DNA from: Edaphobacter lichenicola
GTDB lineage: Bacteria; Acidobacteriota; Terriglobia; Terriglobales; Acidobacteriaceae
NCBI RefSeq assembly: GCF_014201315.1
Contig: NZ_JACHDY010000010.1
Location: 1-46,366, forward strand
Length of the DNA: 46,366 nt
Direction of reading: 5' to 3'
Shown here: one piece after another, positions 33,495-42,774 of the stretch
Layout of the letters: each line of letters begins with the position of its first letter
Position numbering within the stretch: the stretch's first letter is position 1
The notes under the pieces: model-generated
What the model saw: only the letters and a program-made list of their open reading frames with translations
What the model was told of the DNA's origin: nothing
Databases searched by the model: none
Program-made: the position numbers and the translations under genes

Positions 33495-33755
33495 TCATTG
33501 CAAAACGACGTCATCCCGAGAATCCGAACTCGTTGCCTGTATAAAGGAGAAACCGTCCTGAAGCTTTGCCAATCGAGGACTCGAGAAGGAGACGGTGCCC
33601 TGGATCTGGAGCGGTACTGCCGCACCTGAGCCCGAGTAGTGGAACCTTGCGCCGAGCGAGTCGAGGCTCTTCATCCTGCTCTCCTCGAACAGTCCAAAGA
33701 TCAAGCACCGCTCAACGCCGTACGGAATTGTCTTCTGCAACTCACCTCCCTCCAT
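33495..33755 (-). CDS. Possible short gene or gene fragment, unknown
   Basis: An 86-residue frame with non-repetitive, protein-like composition ('CLIFGLFEESRMKSLDSLGARFHYSGSGAAVPLQIQG' is its middle). GGAGGTGAG near its start could serve a TTG a few codons downstream of the first ATG. I recognise no family. It may be the C-terminus of a lost secreted protein or chance coding. It lies between remnants. Confidence 0.3.
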   Translation of the reverse strand: MEGGELQKTIPYGVERCLIFGLFEESRMKSLDSLGARFHYSGSGAAVPLQIQGTVSFSSPRLAKLQDGFSFIQATSSDSRDDVVLQ

Positions 33756-34068
33756 GAGACAAAGAGTCGATCATAGCGGACGGCTTGTTGAGATCGACAG
33801 AGGCGCTGCGTGCTCGAAAACGGTGAGATTCGTGGAGATGAACAATCCGTATTCGATGCTCTTTGGTGTCGCCATGGAAGCCTGGAGGCGTGCTCCGGAA
33901 GGCACGCGACCGCCGACCAACCTCAGTAATGGCGGACAATTTCTCTACGCCGAGCAGATACAAAAACAGGGTTACACCAATAAGGGCTTCATCCTCGGAG
34001 ATCCTGTTGGGCGGGAGTCCAAGGGCGGTCAAGCTTGGGTCACCTATCATCTCGCTCCCAGGCAGTGA
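33754..34068 (+). pseudogene. Capsule-assembly Wzi-like protein, C-terminal fragment
   Basis: The part from about 33905 reads 'NLSNGGQFLYAEQIQKQGYTNKGFILGDPVGRESKGGQAWVTYHLAP', which matches the C-terminal beta-barrel strands of Wzi-family outer-membrane proteins. The upstream portion of this frame is not recognisable and the downstream barrel strands are missing. It joins directly to the radical SAM remnant, so a deletion probably fused the two. Confidence 0.55.
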
Positions 34069-34766
34069 CGCCCGAGGGACTGAAGGCAGTCTATAAGGAC
34101 TTCAACTATTCGGGTGACCGGCTAGTTGAGCAATTGCAGACGTTCCGGAAACACGGATTGCACGTATTGGGATCTCATCTTCGGCCTTCCTACCGATAAG
34201 CCCACTACATTTGACGCGACGGTCGAGCTAGCCCTAAAGGCGGATGTAACCTTTGCGCAATTCGTAATGATGACACCATTTCCGGGAACCGTCGACTTCG
34301 GACGATGGGAGAAGGAACAGGCCAAAGACCCCATGACGGTAGAAGGGACGCCGGTTACACGGTATTGGTTGATTCCAACCGCGGTCCGGCCGAAAATGTT
34401 CACACCGCATCCTTTGATGAGTCAGATGAGATAAGAGACCGGACGCAGAAGGTTTGGGACCGGTTCTACGACTTGGGTTCGGTTTGGAAGAGGTCCTCGT
34501 GCGTACCGAATCTGAGGGTTAGGGTGGCTTTTGTGTTGCTGTCGAAGTTGTATCGGCAGATGTATGCGGGGACCGGGATCTCGACAGATAGCGCACGGCG
34601 GAAAAAGGCGAAGACGTCGGCTCGCTGGATCGCACGGCAGGTGCGCAAGTTCTTCCGGGCCAAGCCGATGCCAGAGCTAACGTTTCCGGCTTGGGAGCCG
34701 CGACCGAAGCGGATGCCTAACTTGACTTCAATTTCGGTACAGAATCCGGAAGTGCCGATAGTTTGA
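34069..34766 (+). pseudogene. B12-binding radical SAM protein (hopanoid-type), C-terminal remnant with frameshifts
   Basis: Three frames give one protein end: 'TPEGLKAVYKDFNYSGDRLVEQLQTFRKHGLHVLGS', then (shift near 34163) 'IFGLPTDKPTTFDATVELALKADVTFAQFVMMTPFPGTVDF', then (shift near 34420) 'DEIRDRTQKVWDRFYDLGSVWKRSSCV..LRVRVAFVLLSKLYRQMYAGTGISTDSAR'. This is the C-terminal half of B12-binding radical SAM enzymes of the hopanoid/lipid-modification kind. The B12 domain and the CxxxCxxC cluster are not in the window. Confidence 0.7.
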
Positions 34767-35280
34767 TGCCGACGCAAATTTCAATTGAAACAAGTCAGCT
34801 CCCGAAGCAGACAAACTCAAACGCTAGAATGGCATAAATACAGTGGCATCTTCAGGGAAATTTTTGCAGTCGCTCCGCTGAAACGACGCGCAGATTCGCT
34901 TTTGCGTGCAGGTGCGCTCGACCTAGCTAGCTGGCCTCGATAGTTACAACCGAACTAACTGGAATGGGTAGAGGCGCGCATGCAACGCGACGAACTTCTG
35001 CGGGGTGCAGCATGCTTTCGTGAGACGGGTCCTATCTGGCTGCATGGGTTCACCACACCAAACGTGTAGAGTCGAGATGTGACGCGGTTGTTTAGGTCTC
35101 GCCTATCTGTGTCCGACCCTTTCGTCTGCCGGTGCCTCATTGTCCAGATATGCCGCCGCCCAGTGCAATGTGCCGCACTCGCCACGAAATGCTCATCGGT
35201 ACTCATCGCTTGTCAATGAGTGCATTGGCGATTTGGCAACAATTGAAAGGACGAGGCCGTACTGTAAAGTTTTGGTCCTC
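34767..35280. other. Intergenic region, no gene seen
   Basis: No frame here looks like protein and no insertion-sequence ends are visible. The GATTTGGCAACAATTGAAAGG stretch near 35228 is not interpretable as a clear promoter. Confidence 0.3.
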
Positions 35281-35323
35281 AGCTCAGTCCCCGGCGATGT
35301 TGCAGCCGAGGACTGAGCTTTTC
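35281..35323. terminator. Strong 15-bp hairpin terminator, probably bidirectional
   Basis: AGCTCAGTCCCCGGC (35281-35295) pairs with GCCGAGGACTGAGCT (35305-35319) with one mismatch, then TTTTCT on the plus strand. On the minus strand it lies about 70 bp beyond the DJ-1/PfpI stop codon, so it probably ends that transcript; on the plus strand it would stop anything coming from the left. Confidence 0.7.
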
Positions 35324-35388
35324 TGACTAGCTATTAAGAGATTTGAAATCCAGCACACAGGGAGACTTCTGAGCTATCGTCTCCTCTC

Positions 35389-36327
35389 CTAAGTTGCCTT
35401 CACGAAGTCTTCTGGAGCCTCATCGAACGTCGCCTTGTGCTCCTGCATACAGAAGTAGTAAGTCTTTCCCTTGTAGCTCGATGAGATCGCGGGATCGCCT
35501 TCCATGGAGCAAATGGGACAGAGTGGGCCTGTAGTCGCCTTCTTTGGACTTTCGTACTTGGCGTAGACTTCGTTCGAAGCTGCGTTCATCCAGCCCTTTC
35601 CCTGGTATTCGAGTTGGAAGGCCAGCTTTTCGGTCATTTCGCGGCCAAAGTAACGTTCTACGACTCGGAACGCGAGGTCCATGCCGGAGGTAAGACCACC
35701 CGATGAGGCCAGATTGCCGTCTTCCACGAACCTGGCTCCCCGTATCAACTTAATGTCGGGATACTGTTTTGCAAAGCCGTCGAACGCTTCGTGAAAAGTG
35801 GTAGCGGATTTACCCGACAAGAGGCCGGTTCTCGCCAGCACGAATGCGCCTGTGCATACCGACATGGTTACATCCGTGCTCTTGCTAGACATCCGTATCC
35901 AATCGATCATGGCCTTGGTTGCTCCACCCTGCGCTGGGATGACAATCAACTTGGGTGCAGGAGCTGTTTCAAAGGTGTAGTCGGGAACGACCTTCATTCC
36001 ACTGGCCGAAATTCGCTTCAGGGTTTCAGCCACGGTATAGACTTCGAATGCCGCTTCATTGGTAGTCCCTGGTTTGACGACGCCATCAAATATCTCCCAG
36101 GGACCGGCGAAGTCGATCAGTTGCGTTCCTTCGGAGATCGGGAAGGCAATAGGAATGCTGCCCTTGGCGGGAGGGATAAGCGGGTTGGTCCTGGCCATCG
36201 GTTGATCCTTGCCGGTCTGGGGCTGTCCTGCGCCCGCGCTGGCAAACAGCTTATCCCCTGCCAGGGCCGGAAGTGCGGAGGCAAAGCCGAGTGCGGCTGA
36301 ACTCTTGAGCAAATTTCTTCTATTCAT
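35389..36327 (-). CDS. Tat-exported DJ-1/PfpI (GATase1-like) protein with C-terminal YHS-type domain
   Basis: The protein has 312 residues from the ATG at 36327, with AAAGGAAAG just upstream; a start at 36339 is less likely. The N-terminus (MNRRNLLKSSAALGFASALPALA) is a twin-arginine-like signal. The DJ-1/PfpI domain (about 55-245) has the nucleophile elbow 'MSVCTGAFVLARTGLL' and 'ASSGGLTSGMDLAFRVVER'. The last 50 residues carry 'CPICSMEGDPAISSSYKGKTYYFC', a YHS/TRASH-like metal-binding motif. The fusion suggests an exported hydrolase or isomerase with a metal site; the substrate is unknown. Confidence 0.82.
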   Translation of the reverse strand: MNRRNLLKSSAALGFASALPALAGDKLFASAGAGQPQTGKDQPMARTNPLIPPAKGSIPIAFPISEGTQLIDFAGPWEIFDGVVKPGTTNEAAFEVYTVAETLKRISASGMKVVPDYTFETAPAPKLIVIPAQGGATKAMIDWIRMSSKSTDVTMSVCTGAFVLARTGLLSGKSATTFHEAFDGFAKQYPDIKLIRGARFVEDGNLASSGGLTSGMDLAFRVVERYFGREMTEKLAFQLEYQGKGWMNAASNEVYAKYESPKKATTGPLCPICSMEGDPAISSSYKGKTYYFCMQEHKATFDEAPEDFVKAT

Positions 36328-36598
36328 CTTTCCTTTCACTGCTTTCTTGGAACTGCGTTCATCTCACCGACACCGGCTTCACGGGCGCCTCAAACTACGG
36401 GGGGAGACGTTATTCCTCGATCCACGCCGAATCCCTTCCGGTGTCACCTGGTCGAGCTCAGTGCTGTGTGTCACCGCCGAGCATCATGGATCCAGTTTTC
36501 CTCGAAACTCATTGGCACGATAGACCGCCCGCTGCACAGTTCCGGCGATTCACTGCATTCTTGCCGTTTCTCGCCGGACGTGGACTACGATCTCGAAT

Positions 36599-37714
36599 AT
36601 GGGTACTCAGAACAGCTGGCAGGCGGCGCGGCACTGGGTATGGATGGCATCCATCTGGGTTGGACTCGGCTTATTCGACGCCTTGCAGACGGTCTTCGTC
36701 ATGCGTTCCGAGAGGATGCACCACGCTTGGCTGATCCTCTTCGCAACAGTGATGTTCTCCTGGCTGCCGTGGGCTCTGGCTACCCCTCTCATCCTGCGTC
36801 TCGCCTGCAAGTTCCCACCCGCGAAGCCAATCCGCATCCTGACCTGGCTCGTGCATCTCTCCGCCTGCGGGACCATGGGGCTGATCTTCTCCGCTTGGAC
36901 GTCGTGGTTGGATGTTCTCTTCAACCCGTACCTCGACCCCGCTCCGTCACCGTATATGCGACTCTGGTTCGATAAGTTCTACAACGGGCTGCTTTCCTAT
37001 GTAGTTCTTTATGCCGCCATCCTTACGCTGAACTATGTCTTGGACTCACAAAAGCGGCTGGCCCTACAGCAGACCGAGACCGCGCGCCTCAATGAGCAGC
37101 TCGTGAAGGCCCAACTCCATGCCTTGCGCCAGCAGATTGAACCTCACTTTCTTTTCAATACCCTGAACTCCGTCGCAGGCCTGGTGCGTGAGGGAAGGAA
37201 TGATTCGGCAGTCAGCATGATCGCTGGGTTGAGCGATCTACTGCGCCGGATGCTGGATGACTCCGCCCGGCACCAGGTACCGTTGCGGGAGGAGATAGAG
37301 TTTGCGCAAAAATATCTCGACATTCAGAAGGTGCGATTTGCAGATCGCCTTCAAATCGATCTGAATGTGCCCAGCGAACTCTATCCAGCGCAGGTTCCAA
37401 GGCTGATTCTGCAGCCAATGGTCGAAAATGCGATTAAACATGGCATTGCGAAACGCGCGCAGGGGGGAACGATTCGGATCGCTGCCTCGCGTCGCGACGG
37501 GATACTCACGCTCAGCGTCTGCAACGACGGTCCCAGTCTGCCGGCAGGGCGGGAAACAACTCGCCCTGGAATCGGCATCTCCAACGTACGTACCCGCCTC
37601 AAAACTCTCTATGGAGAGGCTTTCGAGCTCAGCATGCGAAATCAGAATTCAGGCGGTGTGGAGGTGACCGTTTCTCTTCCCTTCGTGGTTCTCCCGCCCT
37701 TCAGAAAGGCTTGA
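36599..37714 (+). CDS. LytS/YehU-type sensor histidine kinase
   Basis: The protein has 371 residues. The N-terminal third holds about four hydrophobic segments (within 12-35, 43-68, 80-103 and 128-148). A short linker coiled coil leads into the His_kinase domain with phosphoacceptor H183 in 'LRQQIEPHFLFNTLNSVAGL'. The ATPase part has 'LILQPMVENAIKHGI' and 'GIGISNVRTRL'. No ribosome-binding site is obvious at ATG 36599, so an alternative start is possible. Its stop is 3 bases before the ATG of its LytTR partner. Confidence 0.9.
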   Translation: MGTQNSWQAARHWVWMASIWVGLGLFDALQTVFVMRSERMHHAWLILFATVMFSWLPWALATPLILRLACKFPPAKPIRILTWLVHLSACGTMGLIFSAWTSWLDVLFNPYLDPAPSPYMRLWFDKFYNGLLSYVVLYAAILTLNYVLDSQKRLALQQTETARLNEQLVKAQLHALRQQIEPHFLFNTLNSVAGLVREGRNDSAVSMIAGLSDLLRRMLDDSARHQVPLREEIEFAQKYLDIQKVRFADRLQIDLNVPSELYPAQVPRLILQPMVENAIKHGIAKRAQGGTIRIAASRRDGILTLSVCNDGPSLPAGRETTRPGIGISNVRTRLKTLYGEAFELSMRNQNSGGVEVTVSLPFVVLPPFRKA

Positions 37715-37717
37715 TGC

Positions 37718-38464
37718 ATGTGCGCGGAAGAACACAAGAACAACATTCGCTCAGTGATTGTGGATGATGAACCCCTCGCCCGCAGCAATCTTACCGTGTT
37801 GCTGCGCCTTCATCCAGAGATTGAGATCGTAAGTGAGTGCGGGTCGGGCATGGAGGCGCTACTAGCGATTCGCAACTTGATGCCGGATCTGGTCTTCCTG
37901 GACGTCGAGATGCCGGAGTGTGACGGGTTTGATGTTCTCGAGATGCTGGGCGGCGATCTGCCTCCAGCAGTGGTTTTCGTCACGGCTTACGACAAATACG
38001 CGCTGCGCGCCTTCGAGGCAGGAGCGCTCGATTATCTCTTGAAGCCCTTCGACAACGCTCGATTCGAGCTGGCGCTCGACCGCGCGATGGAGAGAATCGT
38101 GCAAGGCAGGAGTTCTACGCGAACGCGGGAGCATCTCGCGGTGAAGAGCGCCGGACAGCTTATGTTTCTTAAACTCTCAGAGATCGACTGGATTGAGGCG
38201 GCGGATTATTACTCCTGCCTGCATGTAGGCGCGAAGTCGCACCTCTTGCGGCGCAGCATGGCCGAACTTGACGAGGAGTTGGATCAGTCGGCCTTTTGCC
38301 GGATTCACCGTTCGACTATCGTTAGGCTCGATCGCGTTCGCGGTCTCAAACTGAACGAGAATGGTGAATACGACGTGCTACTCCACAATGGAGCCAGGCT
38401 TCGGTTGAGCCGTCGCTACCGCAAGCAACTGCAGTCCCGCCTGAATCTCCCTGGTACAAGCTAA
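37718..38464 (+). CDS. LytTR-family response regulator
   Basis: The protein has 248 residues, with AGAAAGG 8 bases upstream of ATG 37718. The receiver domain has 'VIVDDEP', phosphoacceptor D62 in 'LVFLDVEMPECDG', 'FVTAYDKYALRAFEAGALDYLLKPF' and the conserved Lys. The LytTR DNA-binding domain starts about residue 138, with 'IDWIEAADYYSCLHVG' and 'FCRIHRSTIVRLDRV'. It forms a co-transcribed pair with the kinase. Target genes are not evident. Confidence 0.92.
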   Translation: MCAEEHKNNIRSVIVDDEPLARSNLTVLLRLHPEIEIVSECGSGMEALLAIRNLMPDLVFLDVEMPECDGFDVLEMLGGDLPPAVVFVTAYDKYALRAFEAGALDYLLKPFDNARFELALDRAMERIVQGRSSTRTREHLAVKSAGQLMFLKLSEIDWIEAADYYSCLHVGAKSHLLRRSMAELDEELDQSAFCRIHRSTIVRLDRVRGLKLNENGEYDVLLHNGARLRLSRRYRKQLQSRLNLPGTS

Positions 38465-38651
38465 CGAGATTCGGAATGCATCGCAGAGTTTGGAAAGTTG
38501 GTCCTAAGCCGGACAACGGGAAGCCAGCAGCGGTTTGGGAGTGATTCGTCAGTACCTCGAAAGGGCAGTGTGAGGTGAAGTCGGCGTGTCGGGACGGGCG
38601 GCTTTGCACTCTCAACTGTTACCAACATGCCGATGCACTCATCGAGCAAAC

Positions 38652-39154
38652 TCAGACCACTCGCCGTGCGGCTCTAAAGCGAAGCTCTTCCACATTGAGT
38701 TCTCCGATCTCTATGTCTCGAAAGAAGACTCTGTAAAACCCTGGTGTGATTAACTCGAATCCCAACTCTTCGAAGCGGAATACCTCGCTGATGAAGACTC
38801 TTTTTTTGTGCCAGCTGATGTCGCAGCTATTGTTCACCCCTCGCAGAAGGAGACCCTTCGGATACGTGAACTCCGGCAATTTGGGTGGCAGTCGAACGGA
38901 GCTGGGGTGGTAGAGACTGGCTGGGACTTGGTTGTTCAGACCCTCATGCGGGCGCTCGTTATTGAACTCGTAGCGAAAGTTATCGAAGCGGCTCTGCTGT
39001 GCGCGAAGGGATCCCGCAGGCGGTTTCGTCGTGTCCTCTTCAGCGTGCGATGCATCCGCTCATGACGACCGTTTTGTTGCGGTCGGCCTGCTTGAATGCG
39101 CTCATGCACGATCCCGAGCTTCATCCAGCCGAGTGAGAGCCGCCCGTCAGCCAA
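38652..39154 (-). pseudogene. IS481-family transposase, C-terminal remnant
   Basis: The frames read 'WMKLGIVHERIQAGRPQQNGRHERMHRTLKR', then after one lost base near 39042 'DTTKPPAGSLRAQQSRFDNFRYEFNNERPHEGL' through to 'ISEVFRFEELGFELI.PGFYRVFF'. This is the end of the rve integrase core (the 'GRPQQNGRHERMH' motif) and the C-terminal domain of IS481 transposases. The N-terminal two thirds are missing, with no inverted repeat at either end. Confidence 0.8.
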
Positions 39155-39166
39155 AGGCGATATTTA

Positions 39167-39447
39167 CTAGATAACGAATGGGTGTGATTCCAACGACCAC
39201 CACCCGCACCCGAGTGCGGCCAGCCATATCAGCGCAAGCAAAGCCACTGTCTCCTCGTAGTTGCCGCGACCAGGGCCAACGGTATCCTTGCAAAGGGGCT
39301 TATAAAAAGCCCTTTGAGGATCATTGCGCCAATCCAGTCCGGGTAAGTAGCCAGCTGTCCCGGGGTGAGAGTCATCAATAGAAATGGAAGCCAGCAAAGT
39401 AGGGAGAGCCAACCGCAGATACTTGCATCAAGATGCCATCTTTCCAT
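39167..39447 (-). pseudogene. Small membrane protein, probably frameshifted
   Basis: From ATG 39447 the frame gives 'WLSLLCWLPFLLMTLTPG' and 'ALVAAT'. After a shift near 39245 a second hydrophobic helix, 'EETVALLALIWLAALGCGWW', follows to the stop at 39167. Together they make about 90 residues with two to three membrane helices. I do not recognise a family; the two frames look complementary but this is a modest inference. Confidence 0.4.
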
Positions 39448-39817
39448 GCTGGAGGCTCCATCCGCTAACGTGTGACACCGCCAGCTTACTGCACCGCGAC
39501 AAGCTCAGGGGTACACTTCCGCCCTGAAAGTCAGGTTCGCGGCAAGTTCGATGGTTCAGGCGCTTCCGGGTCCACAGGACGTGGTCGGAGTCAGGCGCTG
39601 GCGAGTAAGGTGCGGTTTGCCGACAATCCAGAAGTAAATGACGAGACGAGCGTTTCACAGGCTGATCCAATCGGTCGTGAGAGACCTTATCTGGCGCTCT
39701 ACCCACCTCCCATTTATCGAAGAAGCAGTCCTCAATGCCAGTTCATCCTCCGTTCGCAACGAATCGCGCGGATCAGGCGCGAAGAGACAAGCACTGACAT
39801 GACGTCCAACGGGGTGT

Positions 39818-41035
39818 CTAAAAAAAGTCCTTCGCTTCGAACTGCCGCACGATCCCGTCCACCATCTGCAATGTGTGCACGGTTCCGGCGTCGGCCATTT
39901 GGAATGCGATGACCGCCTGGGGGACCAGGCCGCAGGCGGTTTTCCGTCGATTAGGGCGATTTTTTCGCTCTTCTTGAATCCAGCAGCTTCAGCAGGGCTG
40001 TTCGGAGCAACGAAGGCCACCGCAAAGATGTCTGTCGACGTTTTATCGAATACCAACCCAATCCGATCCTTTTCTATGGGCTTCTTTTACCGCAGCATCA
40101 TCTGGAATCGCATAGAGCCGGTTGTGAGAATAGTCGATGATCAACCTAAACTTGGCCAGCAGCGGCAGGCCGACGCCGCCGGTAATCGAGTCCGGAGGAA
40201 CTTCGGAATCAGGTATCAGAGCAATCGGCGTTCGCGGAAGGTCGATACCGACAAAACTGAGGTGGTCAACGCTCACTACTGTCTCTACAAAGCGTCCCGA
40301 AAGCCGCTGAGAATGAGGATGCCCCTGAAGCAGTCCTTCCTTCTCAGCATATGCCGGGGTCACCATCAAGGGACCAATGACATTGCCCAACTCCAACTCA
40401 AACTGTCTGGGCGCCGCGCCATTGACTGAGAGAGGCAGCACGTGTTCGCCGTCCAACTCGACCAGAGGAATCAAGATAGCTCCAACGGGCTTTGTCAGCG
40501 TTGCGAGATCACGAAATGCGACCCGATGGCGTGAGAAGTCGATGTCCACGGCCACTTGATTGAATACCTCTTCCCCTAGCCTGAAGAGTACGGGGTGCCC
40601 AATAATCCTGGCGTCGTATCCCTGTTTCTGCAGATCGTCTTTAGCAGCGGTGACGTTCTGCAAGGTCAGATCGCCTAACTGGACCCTGATACCGTCTACC
40701 GAGCCGGTGGCTTCTGTCTTTGTCGTCAGGCCGAGAGAGGTGACGAAATTCGTATCGATGTTTGACGGTCCGCCATAAAGCAACGCCATGGTATCGTGAC
40801 CATTGATCTTGACGGGCAAATAGATTCCGAAGTTTGTGTAGGGTGTGAAGTCGATCCAACCGCTAGACGCAGTGCCACTCTTGAAGACCACAGTTTGGAC
40901 AGGTGCGGTATCACGCGGGGTCGGCGAGGTGGACTGGGCGGATGCGGCGGTCAGAGATCCAGCCGACAAGACTACCGTGCCCACAAGCAAGGTTACCATT
41001 CGGAATATTGAAGGCTCTGGCTTTCTCAGTTCCAT
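39818..41035 (-). pseudogene. Secreted retropepsin-like/PDZ protein with two frameshifts
   Basis: From ATG 41035 a signal peptide ('MVTLLVGTVVLSAGSLTAASAQ') precedes two aspartyl-protease-like repeats ('FGIYLPVKINGHDTMALLYGGPSNIDTNFVTSLGL' is the first), followed by a PDZ domain ('AVAFVAPNSPAEAAGFKKSEKIALIDGKP'). Frames change near 40063 (an extra A in an A run) and near 39925, and the true end 'GIVRQFEAKDFF' stops at 39818. Where relatives have the catalytic DTG, this protein has 'LYGG', so it was probably inactive as a protease before the frameshifts. Confidence 0.75.
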
Positions 41036-41650
41036 AGTTCTGGGAAACTGAGCGTGATGTACTAAATGTGAATCATTACGCAATGGGCACTCTCAGGTGT
41101 GCTTAAATTTCGTTGCAACAAACAGCGCTGCACTTATCGGAAACCTGTCAGATGTAATAACTAGCGTGTGTGCACTTTATTCCAAAGCCCTTGGGAATTT
41201 CACCTTGCAAGCAGTTTACAGCCCTATAAGCGTTCAACCGCCGCTTCCTTCTTAGCGTCATACTTCGTTTATCTCAGGCGTTTCAGCTGTACTTGATCTC
41301 TTGGCCGCGTCGAAAACCCCATGGAAATACTCTGGTCTAGGCGATCGCTGCTGTTTCTCCTCGTCGGACTGTATAAGTCAACATCGCGCGAAGCGACGCC
41401 GGGACGCCTCTGGTCGCCGGTGCTCGACCGGAAGACATGTTGATTGACAGATTCGGCTAAGCGACATTCATACCAATGTTTCAGACGATGTCAAATATTG
41501 TCATACAGCGCTCCACGCCATTCTTGGCACGTGTGCCCCGCACTCCTCACGCTGTCGGATCTGAACGCTCAGTCATTCGACTGAATTCATCCTGAGAAAA
41601 TGCACCGTCATACCGCTTGAAAGAGGGTTGATTCAACCGCAGTTTACTTT
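41036..41650. other. Long intergenic region, nothing recognised
   Basis: About 600 bp without a convincing gene, repeat or RNA on either strand. It should contain the promoter of the aspartyl-protease/PDZ gene at its left end. Confidence 0.35.
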
Positions 41651-42094
41651 TTAAAGACGTGCATCAGAGAGCTCTGACTGAATTTCATTCAACTGCTTTA
41701 GTGTCACCTCCAAAGCCGGTCGGTCTTCATACGAAGCTACGCTGAGAATACCTGTGAGTCGAAAAGAAGCGCGCCGTATGAGCAATTCGGCATCTCTTAG
41801 CTTTTTGCTGTCATCTGCAACCTCTATATGGATCTTCTCTGCATATCGTTGCACGAGCTTAAGGGTCTGCGAAGCCTTCCCGGAATCACCAGAGTTGAAC
41901 TGCTTGCCCGCCAAATCCGTCATCTGGCTGACGAGCTCGGCATAGAGAAAGCACCTCTCTCTGGGTTGAGCTTGATTCGCTTTGGACTGAAGCGCGGCGA
42001 GGGCAGTTGGACCATTGTCCTCGTCTGAGGCGAAAGCGTAGGTATAAGTCAACAAGAGGATGGCTATAACTACGGCAGTGGACAAGAGCCGCAT
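41651..42094 (-). CDS. Small secreted hypothetical protein
   Basis: The protein has 147 residues from the ATG at 42094 (a GTG 12 bases upstream is an alternative). The start has a clear signal peptide (MRLLSTAVVIAILLLTYTYAFA, then S). The mature part is helical and charged, with segments such as 'LYAELVSQMTDLAGKQFNSGD' and 'LIRRASFRLTGILSVA', resembling small alpha-helical repeat proteins of acidobacteria. No function is known to me. Confidence 0.65.
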   Translation of the reverse strand: MRLLSTAVVIAILLLTYTYAFASDEDNGPTALAALQSKANQAQPRERCFLYAELVSQMTDLAGKQFNSGDSGKASQTLKLVQRYAEKIHIEVADDSKKLRDAELLIRRASFRLTGILSVASYEDRPALEVTLKQLNEIQSELSDARL

Positions 42095-42106
42095 CTCGCA
42101 CCTCAC

Positions 42107-42774
42107 GAACAGCCGAGCTCAAAGACGTACAACTTTCCAAACCAACGCGCGACACACGCCTATCAATTAGGACAGACGGGCTTCGCGCCCATGCGAGATA
42201 GCAAGGACAGCTGGCAGCCGTTGCCATTAGTCAACCGGAGCGGGCGGGTTGGAATCCTCGGCACTCGAGCCGCAGACCAGTAACGAGATCCGATGCGCAC
42301 GTGAGTCCCCCTGTTTCAACCTACGTATCAAAACTAGGTTGCGCAAAGATTATTCCTATCGCGGAGCAGAAAATTTCCAAAGAGAAAGAAATAGAGCGGT
42401 TCTGACTGGACAGTCCTGGGTAATTGCTCAACGGGAACGGGATGTGGCCAAGAGGCGTAGGAAGAGGCGGAATTTGGTGGCATCATCATTTTTGCTGGTC
42501 GATCATGCACTTTCACAAGATGGCGAAACGCCTTGAGAGCAGGTCTCGCTCGAGCCCTGCTAAGCAAGGTGTAAACCGACGCCCACTATTTACAAACCGG
42601 ATGATCGACTCTTCTCCTAGACACACCGGTCTCTTCACGATAGAGCGATCCGTGGCCTTTGGCCATCGAGCATTCCTACCGTAAACCGAATTGCTTACAG
42701 CCTATTCCATAATTTGAGGACGAATTTGGAATAACGGTGACCTTGCTCAGTTTTGTACTGCAGAGGAAATCACT
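42107..42774. other. Long intergenic region upstream of the TIGR03118 gene
   Basis: About 670 bp with no gene I would support; open frames on both strands are low-quality. Its right end has AGAGGAAA at 42760-42767, the ribosome-binding site for the next gene. Confidence 0.4.
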
